Origin: Harmonia axyridis
Taxonomy: Eukaryota; Arthropoda; Insecta; Coleoptera; Coccinellidae
Length of the DNA stretch: 64,000 bases
Direction: 5' to 3'
Assembly (NCBI RefSeq): GCF_914767665.1
Contig: NC_059505.1
Location: 33,973,506-34,037,505 of the forward strand
Below, one piece after another: positions 12,339-24,181 of the stretch. The stretch's first letter is position 1. The number at the start of each line of letters is the position of its first letter. Under the pieces are notes generated by a model, which saw only the letters and a program-made list of their open reading frames with translations, did no database searches and had not been told where the DNA came from. The position numbers and the translations under genes were made by a program.

Positions 12339-13096
12339 TACGAGTGAAATTTTCGAAAAAATTGTGATTATTATATATTTTAATGCCTTTTTTGTGTGTG
12401 TTCGATATACCTCATTCTGTCTAGAGCAGCCGACGGAAAAAAAAATTTTGGAATAAATTATTCAAGGAGTCTCAAAAAAAATTTTTGGTATAAATTATAC
12501 AAGGAGTTTCAAATACTTAGTTTATATGCAAGAAAGCAATTGAAAAAAAAGTTTGTCGGAAAACTGTTTATTAATTATGGAAATACATTATTTGGAAATT
12601 TATTTCTTGAAACTTGGACCAAAATACAAACACTGAAAGATACCTACATTTTGAAATTTATAGTTGGTACTAACGTGTTTTCTCACTGAAGTATATAAGT
12701 TATTTTTTATATTTCTAGTCATTCTCAATATCCGAAAAATCACTGTTCAGAGCCTATATAGTAAAACTTCTTTTTCTTTTTAATTGGCTTGAGACTATCC
12801 GTCATTCAACCAGTTTATATATTTGTAGTAATATTCATTACCATAAAATTATTATATTCAATGAGAGAAGCACTATTTTTATTTTGACAAGACAAGCAAC
12901 ATTTAAAAGAGATAACCTATTTTTTAAGTGGAACTCTCCTTGATCTCTTCAGTCCATCATTTTTATTCGAATTCTATTTATTGTTATCTATTTTTGCTGA
13001 TAATAAATGCAAAATGTGAAAAGGTTATTGAATTCTCTATTATGTTGTATTATGTGCTAATATCATTACAGTAATATCTGAAGTGTGAAGAGAAAG

Positions 13097-15722
13097 ATGA
13101 TTCTACCCATCATAATTTTAGTGATAGTTTTATTAGTCATCCTTAAATATGTGTTCAGGGATATCGAAGAGTCGGAGAAAAATTTCCAGAAGATACCTGG
13201 TCCGAAAGGAGTTCCATTTTTGGGAAATATTCAAGATTTATTCTGCAATGATGGTTAGTAAATGAAGTCCTTTTATAACAAGGACAAAAATGAAATATTT
13301 TTGTAGGTAAATACATATGACGTTTCGTAATATTTTGTTTGTTTCCTGGACGTGTTAAAACTCGTATCAAATTATATTTGAATCGATTTAGGAAAAAGTA
13401 TAGATATCTTATACGAAATACCCTCTCAATATTTTCTATCCAGAATAAAGAAATGCAGTTGCTGTGAGTTGTTCATCTGATTGGGATAATTATTATTATA
13501 ATAATTTCAGATTGATAACCAGAAACAGATAATATTCAAGAAAAAATTAATAATTCAGTGACGACGGATATGATCGAATAAAAGTTCACATATAAAAACA
13601 ATTATGAACTAAAATTTCTTTATCTAAATGCCAGTGTTTTTCCCAATTTTTTCTTTCTGAATGTTTTTTTTTTTTAATATGTCCCTATTTAGAAATTAAA
13701 CAGTAGGTTGTCCATGACTATTTTTTTTAATTGTAATCTGTGGTAGAGAAAAATCATGTTCCACTTCCATTATTTTGTAGAGGTCAGATGGAATAGATTA
13801 AGGGCTAGAGCTCTCAAATATTATCCCATATTCAAAATGAAGGTTCTCAATCAGAAGTTGGTACATTTATTTGATCCATCAGACATAGAGGTAACATTAT
13901 ATGATGAAATTATATTTATCATTTTATTAGTTTAACATCTTCATTCCTTAGGTCATTTTAAGTAATCCCAAATATATTTCGAAAGGAAAATTTTATGAAC
14001 CAACCAGATATTGGTTGGGAGATGGATTATTAGTATCTGCAGGTGAGTTTTCCATATTTCTTTGTACTTCAATTCATGAAGAATTATAACTTTCTTAGTA
14101 CCCTTTTAGGGTCAGTTTCAAAATCCATACGAAAAGGATCTGTTTGGTAAAGACCGCTTCATTAAAAAGTCTCTTTTATAGGGAGCTCTGAAATAGCTCT
14201 GGTTTCATAAACATCTTTCGAACTTCTTTCAGAGAAAGTTTTTTTTTATTCGTTAGTGTCAAATTTCCTTAGGTTGGCTATTCTGAGAACTAGTGTTTTA
14301 TTGATTTATTTGGTAATATTTTATATAAATTGAAAATTTGTTGACAAAAAGATGAAAAATAAAAGTATTCTATGTACATACGAAGTGAAAGTAGATGACA
14401 CAACAAACCAAGATTATGTTTTGTAGTTATAGAGCATGCGCGAACAAGAAATGATCCTTTATCATGAGATTTTTGCTGAAATCAAGACATGTATTATTAT
14501 TATTAATTTCAAAGGCCCTTATCGAGATTTTATGGAAAACGATACCTCAAAATTAGTTTAAGATACACGTTTCATTTGTAGGTAAAGGAGACTTTTAAAG
14601 GAAAACGAGACTTAACTTTCGATTATGAAACTGGCCCTAATTCATGCAATGGGTGGAAGAGAAAATGCGATGTTTCATCTCTTGATTTAATTTTAGGGGA
14701 GAAGTGGAAGAAAAACAGAAGATTACTTACAAAAAGTTTCCATTTTGGTGTTCTGAAAAATTACATGCATATCTTCAATGAACAATTGGAAAATTTGAAG
14801 AGTTCCTTGAATTCGAACAATGGAGAACCTACTGAACTCATTTCTGTAATGAAATACCACTCTTTGAATATAATTTGCAGTGAGTAAAACAAGTTACACA
14901 AATGATAAGTCCCGGGTCTGGCGAACAAATGACACAGAATAGCATTCATGTAATTATAAAAAACTAAATGACGAATAAATACGAATCTATTTACAAAAAA
15001 GGTATTGAAAAGTGGAGAAACGTTAGATTACTTGTTTCATTTTTGAAGATGACTATGTTTCAACAAATAAAGATGAATTTTCGAGAAAAAAAATGTGTAA
15101 TTGGTTGCGTCCGGGACTCACTGAGTAAATTATTATTTTCTTTTTTTGGTCTTTACTTTTCATATTTTTTTCATTCGATTATGCTGGTGGAGATTTCTCT
15201 AAACGATATTTCAATAGTTATGAATACTGCTTCATATAAATATCTAAAATCTTACTTTGTCTATCTATTTCTATAGCAACTTTAGCTGGAGATCAATCTG
15301 GTATAGAAAAAACATCAAAGAAGTTCTTGAGTTCTTTAGAAACTCTAACCAAGATGGTTTATATAAAAATGACTGTACCACTAATGAATTTCCTGTACAA
15401 GTTCACATACTTGCTCAAAGAAGAGACAGAAGCCATGAAGAGTTACAAAGACTTCGCACGTGCTCTCATTGCAAAAAATTGCGACTCGAATAATGTAGAC
15501 GACGATACCGACCTTCCAAGGTTATTGAAAATACTTTCACAAAATTGTGATTCTCAGGGTGTGGAAGAGCAAATGAATACCTTTTTATTTGCTGTGAGTT
15601 AAAAATTCAAAATTCACTTCTTCTGATTTTGATCATAACCATGTTATTTTAAGGGACAAGATACAACAACAACATCGTTAACTTTCTTCCTTTACGTACT
15701 AGCGAACAAGCCAGATTTACAG
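13097..15722 (+). pseudogene. Truncated CYP4-clan P450, duplicate copy A (exons 1-6 only)
   Basis: Exons 13097-13253, 13781-13890, 13952-14042, 14697-14879, 15277-15593 and 15654-15722 match gene 2 (copy B) base for base wherever compared. After exon 6 (I-helix GQDTTTT) the intron runs into the duplication junction at about 16724. It is followed by a fragment of gene 1 exon 8 (16725-16808) and gene 1's 3' flank. The ExxR and heme-cysteine exons are therefore missing, so this copy alone cannot encode a P450; read-through past exon 6 stops within a few codons. It could in principle splice onward into copy B exons. If the duplication is an assembly error, this entry does not exist in the genome. 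Confidence 0.75.
14106..14640 (+). mobile_element. 535-bp inverted-repeat element (MITE) in P450 intron 3, copy A
   Basis: Ends are TTAGGGTCAGTTTCA and the complement of GATTATGAAACTGGCCCTAA, so the terminal repeat is about TTAGGGCCAGTTTCATAATC. No coding capacity. The same element is at 18576-19110 and 25177-25703. Confidence 0.75.
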
Positions 15723-15809
15723 GTGAGTTTAGAAATTGAGTTTTAGGGAACTATCAAATGATAATGCTTTGCAAGACAATAGGGTGTCGCCAAATATGGC
15801 CCAGGATAA

Positions 15810-16724
15810 ACAGGGTGATTTACCGGAATGGCCTTTCAGACATTTATGGAAAACTAATCATAATTTTGAGCTTAAATTTTGCATATTGGTGTTTGGGACA
15901 ATGATCTTACTCCCTAAAATACTTTCAGATCTCCTCAACTTCCGGTTACACCGGAAATAGACTACTACTTCCTTATTTCAAACTGCACACCCAGTATATT
16001 AATGCACCTTTAGATAGCATTTTGAATGACAATTTCAGCAATACCTATGCCATAACTTGGTAAAACTCAACGGTTCACGAGTTAAAGGGATTCTTATAAA
16101 AAAAAAGGTGACGATAAGGACTCACATTTTTTTTTAATATTTCGGCAGAAAAAACTTTTTTCGAATTTTTTTTTTTTTGAAAATACGTATAATAATTCAG
16201 TCGAAGCCTTCATTCAAAGTAAAAAAAAAATAAGACTTTTTACGGTTCGGACCAAAATTGTACCATGTGTTCATAAGAAGATCATGAACTTGGACAACTC
16301 AAATTCATCAAAACTCAAGATTTTCGAATTAGAACATATTTTTTATTATTTCAGTCGATTTTACGTACAAAAATAGTGGGGGTTACTTGAGCAAACCCTA
16401 AACCTAAATGAAATACTTTAAGAGTTATTGAGGAAGAACCTTTAATGAGGAAAAACCGCAATTTCGAACTGTGTGGAGTAGTCTGTGACAGAAAACATAG
16501 AAAAAAACTAAAAATCGATGTTTGGATAACTAAATTCTACATTCCATAAATTATAATTAATGATTTACCAAGGTATGACATATTGCTGAAATTCTCATCA
16601 AAAATGCTATCTAATGATGCAATAATATATAGGGTGTTTCATTTGAAATAAGGAAGTAATAGTCTTTTTTCGGTATAACCGGTAGTTTTAGAGATCTGAA
16701 AATATTTCAGGGAGAAAGATCATT
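15810..16724 (+). mobile_element. Foldback element in P450 intron 6, copy A, right arm cut by the duplication
   Basis: The left arm begins ACAGGGTGATTTACCGG. The inverted right arm is only partly present because the 4,470-bp duplication ends inside it. Confidence 0.7.
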
Positions 16725-19700
16725 GAAGATATAATCTTCGTTCCTCATTTACTCTTAAAGAGTAAACATCCCTTAGAGGTGAAGTTTATACCCAGAGTGT
16801 CATTATAGTACGAGTGAAATTTTCGAAAAAATTGTGATTATTATATATTTTAATGCCTTTTTTGTGTGTGTTCGATATACCTCATTCTGTCTAGAGCAGC
16901 CGACGGAAAAAAAAATTTTGGAATAAATTATTCAAGGAGTCTCAAAAAAAATTTTTGGTATAAATTATACAAGGAGTTTCAAATACTTAGTTTATATGCA
17001 AGAAAGCAATTGAAAAAAAAGTTTGTCGGAAAACTGTTTATTAATTATGGAAATACATTATTTGGAAATTTATTTCTTGAAACTTGGACCAAAATACAAA
17101 CACTGAAAGATACCTACATTTTGAAATTTATAGTTGGTACTAACGTGTTTTCTCACTGAAGTATATAAGTTATTTTTTATATTTCTAGTCATTCTCAATA
17201 TCCGAAAAATCACTGTTCAGAGCCTATATAGTAAAACTTCTTTTTCTTTTTAATTGGCTTGAGACTATCCGTCATTCAACCAGTTTATATATTTGTAGTA
17301 ATATTCATTACCATAAAATTATTATATTCAATGAGAGAAGCACTATTTTTATTTTGACAAGACAAGCAACATTTAAAAGAGATAACCTATTTTTTAAGTG
17401 GAACTCTCCTTGATCTCTTCAGTCCATCATTTTTATTCGAATTCTATTTATTGTTATCTATTTTTGCTGATAATAAATGCAAAATGTGAAAAGGTTATTG
17501 AATTCTCTATTATGTTGTATTATGTGCTAATATCATTACAGTAATATCTGAAGTGTGAAGAGAAAGATGATTCTACCCATCATAATTTTAGTGATAGTTT
17601 TATTAGTCATCCTTAAATATGTGTTCAGGGATATCGAAGAGTCGGAGAAAAATTTCCAGAAGATACCTGGTCCGAAAGGAGTTCCATTTTTGGGAAATAT
17701 TCAAGATTTATTCTGCAATGATGGTTAGTAAATGAAGTCCTTTTATAACAAGGACAAAAATGAAATATTTTTGTAGGTAAATACATATGACGTTTCGTAA
17801 TATTTTGTTTGTTTCCTGGACGTGTTAAAACTCGTATCAAATTATATTTGAATCGATTTAGGAAAAAGTATAGATATCTTATACGAAATACCCTCTCAAT
17901 ATTTTCTATCCAGAATAAAGAAATGCAGTTGCTGTGAGTTGTTCATCTGATTGGGATAATTATTATTATAATAATTTCAGATTGATAACCAGAAACAGAT
18001 AATATTCAAGAAAAAATTAATAATTCAGTGACGACGGATATGATCGAATAAAAGTTCACATATAAAAACAATTATGAACTAAAATTTCTTTATCTAAATG
18101 CCAGTGTTTTTCCCAATTTTTTCTTTCTGAATGTTTTTTTTTTTTAATATGTCCCTATTTAGAAATTAAACAGTAGGTTGTCCATGACTATTTTTTTTAA
18201 TTGTAATCTGTGGTAGAGAAAAATCATGTTCCACTTCCATTATTTTGTAGAGGTCAGATGGAATAGATTAAGGGCTAGAGCTCTCAAATATTATCCCATA
18301 TTCAAAATGAAGGTTCTCAATCAGAAGTTGGTACATTTATTTGATCCATCAGACATAGAGGTAACATTATATGATGAAATTATATTTATCATTTTATTAG
18401 TTTAACATCTTCATTCCTTAGGTCATTTTAAGTAATCCCAAATATATTTCGAAAGGAAAATTTTATGAACCAACCAGATATTGGTTGGGAGATGGATTAT
18501 TAGTATCTGCAGGTGAGTTTTCCATATTTCTTTGTACTTCAATTCATGAAGAATTATAACTTTCTTAGTACCCTTTTAGGGTCAGTTTCAAAATCCATAC
18601 GAAAAGGATCTGTTTGGTAAAGACCGCTTCATTAAAAAGTCTCTTTTATAGGGAGCTCTGAAATAGCTCTGGTTTCATAAACATCTTTCGAACTTCTTTC
18701 AGAGAAAGTTTTTTTTTATTCGTTAGTGTCAAATTTCCTTAGGTTGGCTATTCTGAGAACTAGTGTTTTATTGATTTATTTGGTAATATTTTATATAAAT
18801 TGAAAATTTGTTGACAAAAAGATGAAAAATAAAAGTATTCTATGTACATACGAAGTGAAAGTAGATGACACAACAAACCAAGATTATGTTTTGTAGTTAT
18901 AGAGCATGCGCGAACAAGAAATGATCCTTTATCATGAGATTTTTGCTGAAATCAAGACATGTATTATTATTATTAATTTCAAAGGCCCTTATCGAGATTT
19001 TATGGAAAACGATACCTCAAAATTAGTTTAAGATACACGTTTCATTTGTAGGTAAAGGAGACTTTTAAAGGAAAACGAGACTTAACTTTCGATTATGAAA
19101 CTGGCCCTAATTCATGCAATGGGTGGAAGAGAAAATGCGATGTTTCATCTCTTGATTTAATTTTAGGGGAGAAGTGGAAGAAAAACAGAAGATTACTTAC
19201 AAAAAGTTTCCATTTTGGTGTTCTGAAAAATTACATGCATATCTTCAATGAACAATTGGAAAATTTGAAGAGTTCCTTGAATTCGAACAATGGAGAACCT
19301 ACTGAACTCATTTCTGTAATGAAATACCACTCTTTGAATATAATTTGCAGTGAGTAAAACAAGTTACACAAATGATAAGTCCCGGGTCTGGCGAACAAAT
19401 GACACAGAATAGCATTCATGTAATTATAAAAAACTAAATGACGAATAAATACGAATCTATTTACAAAAAAGGTATTGAAAAGTGGAGAAACGTTAGATTA
19501 CTTGTTTCATTTTTGAAGATGACTATGTTTCAACAAATAAAGATGAATTTTCGAGAAAAAAAATGTGTAATTGGTTGCGTCCGGGACTCACTGAGTAAAT
19601 TATTATTTTCTTTTTTTGGTCTTTACTTTTCATATTTTTTTCATTCGATTATGCTGGTGGAGATTTCTCTAAACGATATTTCAATAGTTATGAATACTGC

Positions 19701-21194
19701 TTCATATAAATATCTAAAATCTTACTTTGTCTATCTATTTCTATAGCAACTTTAGCTGGAGATCAATCTGGTATAGAAAAAACATCAAAGAAGTTCTTGA
19801 GTTCTTTAGAAACTCTAACCAAGATGGTTTATATAAAAATGACTGTACCACTAATGAATTTCCTGTACAAGTTCACATACTTGCTCAAAGAAGAGACAGA
19901 AGCCATGAAGAGTTACAAAGACTTCGCACGTGCTCTCATTGCAAAAAATTGCGACTCGAATAATGTAGACGACGATACCGACCTTCCAAGGTTATTGAAA
20001 ATACTTTCACAAAATTGTGATTCTCAGGGTGTGGAAGAGCAAATGAATACCTTTTTATTTGCTGTGAGTTAAAAATTCAAAATTCACTTCTTCTGATTTT
20101 GATCATAACCATGTTATTTTAAGGGACAAGATACAACAACAACATCGTTAACTTTCTTCCTTTACGTACTAGCGAACAAGCCAGATTTACAGGTGAGTTT
20201 AGAAATTGAGTTTTAGGGAACTATCAAATGATAATGCTTTGCAAGACAATAGGGTGTCGCCAAATATGGCCCAGGATAAACAGGGTGATTTACCGGAATG
20301 GCCTTTCAGACATTTATGGAAAACTAATCATAATTTTGAGCTTAAATTTTGCATATTGGTGTTTGGGACAATGATCTTACTCCCTAAAATACTTTCAGAT
20401 CTCCTCAACTTCCGGTTACACCGGAAATAGACTACTACTTCCTTATTTCAAACTGCACACCCAGTATATTAATGCACCTTTAGATAGCATTTTGAATGAC
20501 AATTTCAGCAATACCTATGCCATAACTTGGTAAAACTCAACGGTTCACGAGTTAAAGGGATTCTTATAAAAAAAAAGGTGACGATAAGGACTCACATTTT
20601 TTTTTAATATTTCGGCAGAAAAAACTTTTTTCGAATTTTTTTTTTTTTGAAAATACGTATAATAATTCAGTCGAAGCCTTCATTCAAAGTAAAAAAAAAA
20701 TAAGACTTTTTACGGTTCGGACCAAAATTGTACCATGTGTTCATAAGAAGATCATGAACTTGGACAACTCAAATTCATCAAAACTCAAGATTTTCGAATT
20801 AGAACATATTTTTTATTATTTCAGTCGATTTTACGTACAAAAATAGTGGGGGTTACTTGAGCAAACCCTAAACCTAAATGAAATACTTTAAGAGTTATTG
20901 AGGAAGAACCTTTAATGAGGAAAAACCGCAATTTCGAACTGTGTGGAGTAGTCTGTGACAGAAAACATAGAAAAAAACTAAAAATCGATGTTTGGATAAC
21001 TAAATTCTACATTCCATAAATTATAATTAATGATTTACCAAGGTATGACATATTGCTGAAATTCTCATCAAAAATGCTATCTAATGATGCAATAATATAT
21101 AGGGTGTTTCATTTGAAATAAGGAAGTAATAGTCTTTTTTCGGTATAACCGGTAGTTTTAGAGATCTGAAAATATTTCAGGGAGAAAGATCATT
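16725..21194 (+). repeat. 4,470-bp direct duplication, copy B
   Basis: Second copy of the unit at 12255-16724. It continues at its right edge into the unique remainder of the foldback element and then exon 7 of gene 2. Confidence 0.95.
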
Positions 21195-22784
21195 GTCTCA
21201 AACCCCAATATGCAAATTTTAAGCTCAAAATTATGATTAGTATTCCATAAACGTCTAATTGGTCATCCCGGTGAATCTGTATAGCTACTCATAGACTGGA
21301 ACTAGTGAGTAGCTTCACTGATGATTCCATCAATAGTGTTGGATTGAACAACGCAATCCTTCGACATACTTCACTATTATCATTTTATTCACCCAATTTC
21401 GAAATATTTCATTCAGTGCTGTAAAAAATCATGAATTTACAATCAGCTTTAGCTAATTATCCTAGAACTCCATGAAAATAAATAATATATAAATGAAAAA
21501 AAATTATTTTTTTTGCCGTAGGATGAAATTCTCAATGAAATCATGACTACAAGTGCAAATGAAAATCCAACCTATGGAGAAATAACACAAATGGGTCTTC
21601 TAGATCGATTTATCAAAGAGTGTTTGAGAATGTATCCACCTGCTCCTTTCATTGGTAGAACCATAGATGAAGATGTAGGTCTTCCAAGTGGTTATACAAT
21701 ACCAGCAGGAACCTTTATTTTTATGAGTATATTTGATATACATAGACACCCGAAACTGTACACTAACCCAGAAAATTTCGACCTGAATAGATTTTCTCCG
21801 GAAAATTGTAGAAAAAGACATTCATTTTCATTCATACCCTTCAGCGCTGGTCCTAGGAATTGCATTGGTAAGTGCCTTCCTACTACTCAATACTATTTAA
21901 TGTATCAAGAAAGGCTGTAATCAATTACGAGAACGATAACTTTCTATATAGCTCTTGATCATTTATACTTCCAAGTGACGTCAATAACATCAACGTTAAA
22001 TTGCAAATCAATAGCTGAATGTTTGAGCGAATTAAATATATTTACCTTCTGCTTTGTTTTGTACCTACTCAGTGAACATCGCAACAACATTAGAAAAGAT
22101 TTGAAAATATTTCAAATTGTCGATCACTTAGACCCATTCAATATTTTCATATATACAGTGCTGTCAAGTCGGTATCTTGGGATGTTCTATATGAATGCGT
22201 ATTAGAAAGAAACATAAAGAATGCCGAAGTTTAGAGGACAGCAATAAAATTTTTCTCCTTCCCTTCCACAATCAGTGAGAGTCCAATTAGAAAAAAGAGG
22301 GGAGTACATGTTTCTATCTATACACATTATTAGAATTCAAAAGAACTACAGGTCCCCCTTCGCTGAAAGTGATGATGATGTTGTTCAAATGACCGCATCA
22401 TACTTACTTTCAAAAGAATTTAATATCAGTTTTTCACATTGGATATCTTCAGTTCGAGACGTATCGTTTCCAATTCTGTATGACATGAAGGATGAGAAAA
22501 ATACTTAAGTAATAATAATAATAATTATTGAAATCATTAAATTATTCAAATTTCTTTCCCACCATATTTTTGTATCCTAAATTTATTTCTGTCTTTTCGA
22601 TGCATTTCTAATTTCAGCCCAGAAGTTTGCCATTCTAGGAATAAAAACCATTATATGCGGAATTTTGAAGAACTTCAAACTAGAACCAATTGGATCACTC
22701 GAAGATATAATCTTTATTCCTGATATTCTATTGAAGACTAAACATCCCTTGAAGGTTAAGTTTATACCTAGAAAGTCATTATAG
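17567..22784 (+). CDS. Cytochrome P450, CYP4 clan, gene 2 (copy B, 8 exons, 479 aa)
   Basis: Exons 17567-17723, 18251-18360, 18422-18512, 19167-19349, 19747-20063, 20124-20192, 21522-21867 and 22618-22784. Exons 1-6 lie in the second copy of the 4,470-bp duplication; exons 7-8 are beyond it. Landmarks: anchor MILPIIILVIVLLVI, hinge IPGPKGVPFLGN, helix-C GEKWKKNRRLLT, I-helix AGQDTTTT, ExxR ECLR, PERF-like region NRFSPENC, heme loop FSAGPRNCIG, C-terminus RKSL. It is an ER monooxygenase of unknown substrate. Intron 3 carries a 535-bp inverted-repeat element (18576-19110) and intron 6 a foldback element (20280-21280); both are also in gene 3, so they predate the gene 2/gene 3 duplication. Confidence 0.93.
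18576..19110 (+). mobile_element. 535-bp inverted-repeat element in P450 gene 2 intron 3
   Basis: Copy B of the element at 14106-14640. Confidence 0.75.
20280..21280 (+). mobile_element. Foldback element in P450 gene 2 intron 6 (about 1.0 kb)
   Basis: The arms are long imperfect inverted repeats: 'cataattttgagct' near the left end pairs with 'agctcaaaattatg' near the right end. No transposase frame. Confidence 0.75.
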
Positions 22785-23400
22785 TGAAGTGTTCATAAAT
22801 TATATTAGCTATTTTTAATGCAATTAATCTTTCCTTATGCATGTTTGGTATTCTTTAAGAATTAGTGATTTCATTTCTAAGGGGAAGCTGAAGAATAACA
22901 TTTTCTGATCTAATTTATATTCTTCAACAATAAAATCTGGAAGAAAAATCAAAACATATAAACTTGAATCCTGATGTCAAATTTTTACATTATATACAGT
23001 TGAATATATATATTTATTTTTTCTCTCAAACGTATCTTAAAAGTATTTCAATAATAATCAAAAGGATTCATACATTTGACTCTAAAATATCCAACCATAA
23101 TTATATTGTAATAAGAATAATATTTTTCAGTAGTTCGATTGTGTTTTCAGAAAATATAATATTCTATTGCATCACATCTCAAACCAAAGTCCACTTCAGT
23201 ATGCACAACAATTATTTTGTTAAAAAGAGCATTTTTTGGAGTTCAATGTTGAGTATATAAAAAATTGTTATGAACATTTAGCTCAGCGGTTTATATAAAA
23301 CCAGAGCAAACTACAGATGTCTCCCTTTTGTATTTAGGTGATTATTTGTAGGTATGTCTCATAGTGATAATTTCTTCAGTAGACCTTGTCTGAAATATCT
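22785..23400 (+). repeat. Paralogous 3' flank of P450 gene 2 (matches 29284-29895)
   Basis: About 600 bp after the stop codon are nearly the same as the 3' flank of gene 3. With the matching 5' flanks (around 12640-13096, 17110-17566 and 23700-24181), this shows that whole gene blocks were duplicated. Confidence 0.85.
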
Positions 23401-24181
23401 ATTTTATATTACACTATCCATTTCACAAAAAGTACTGTTCTTGAAATCATTTCTTTTGAATATAATACTAATAAAGAATTATTTTGATGAATTTAACAGC
23501 ATATTTCTATAAATGTAACAGAATATATTGTTGATGTTATACAAAAGTATTGTCATGAATACCAATATTTTTGTAATGGATGCCACTTACACTATTAGCA
23601 GAACAACTTTTCTATTATAATGGTAACAGAAAATTCTTTGTATTTATCAAGTTTTTTTTCAATTGAGTTCTAACAAAAGCGCTTGTATTGATTCAACCGT
23701 AGATACCTACATTTCGAAATTTATGGTTGGTACTAACCTGTTTTCTCACTAGAGTATATAAGTTATTTTTAAGAATTCTAGTCATTCTCAATATTCGAAA
23801 AATCACTAAAACTTCACTGAGCATCACTATTCAGAGCCTAGATAGTGAAACTCCTTTTTTGTTTAAAATTGGCTTTAGACTATCCGTCATTCAACCAGTT
23901 TATATATTTGTATACAAATTCATTACCTAAAAATTATTATATTCGAAGAGAGAAGCACTATTTTTCTTTTGACGAAACAATCAACATTCAAAAAAGGTAA
24001 CCTATGTTTTAAGTGGAACTCTCCTTTATCTCTTCAGTCAATCATTTTTATTCGAGTTCTTTTTATTGTTATCTATTTTTGCTGATAATAAATGCAAAAT
24101 GTGAAAAGGTTAGTGAATTCTCTATTTTGTTGTATTACGTGCTAATATAATTGCAGTTATATCTGAAGTGTGAAGAGAAAG

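Larger units (their letters stand above)
12255..16724 (+). repeat. 4,470-bp direct duplication, copy A
   Basis: It starts inside exon 8 of P450 gene 1 and ends inside the right arm of the intron-6 foldback element. It is followed immediately by copy B with a constant offset of 4,470 bases, and all compared lines are identical. The junction at about 16722-16725 shares TTG with both parental sequences. Confidence 0.95.

Noticed and set aside
12396..12689. 97-codon open frame, repeated at 16866-17159
   Set aside because: Lies in the 3' flank of P450 gene 1 and is doubled only because of the 4,470-bp duplication; low-complexity Lys/Phe-rich, no family features.
15257..15493. 78-codon frame overlapping P450 exon 5
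   Set aside because: Alternative frame of a coding exon; same at 19727-19963.
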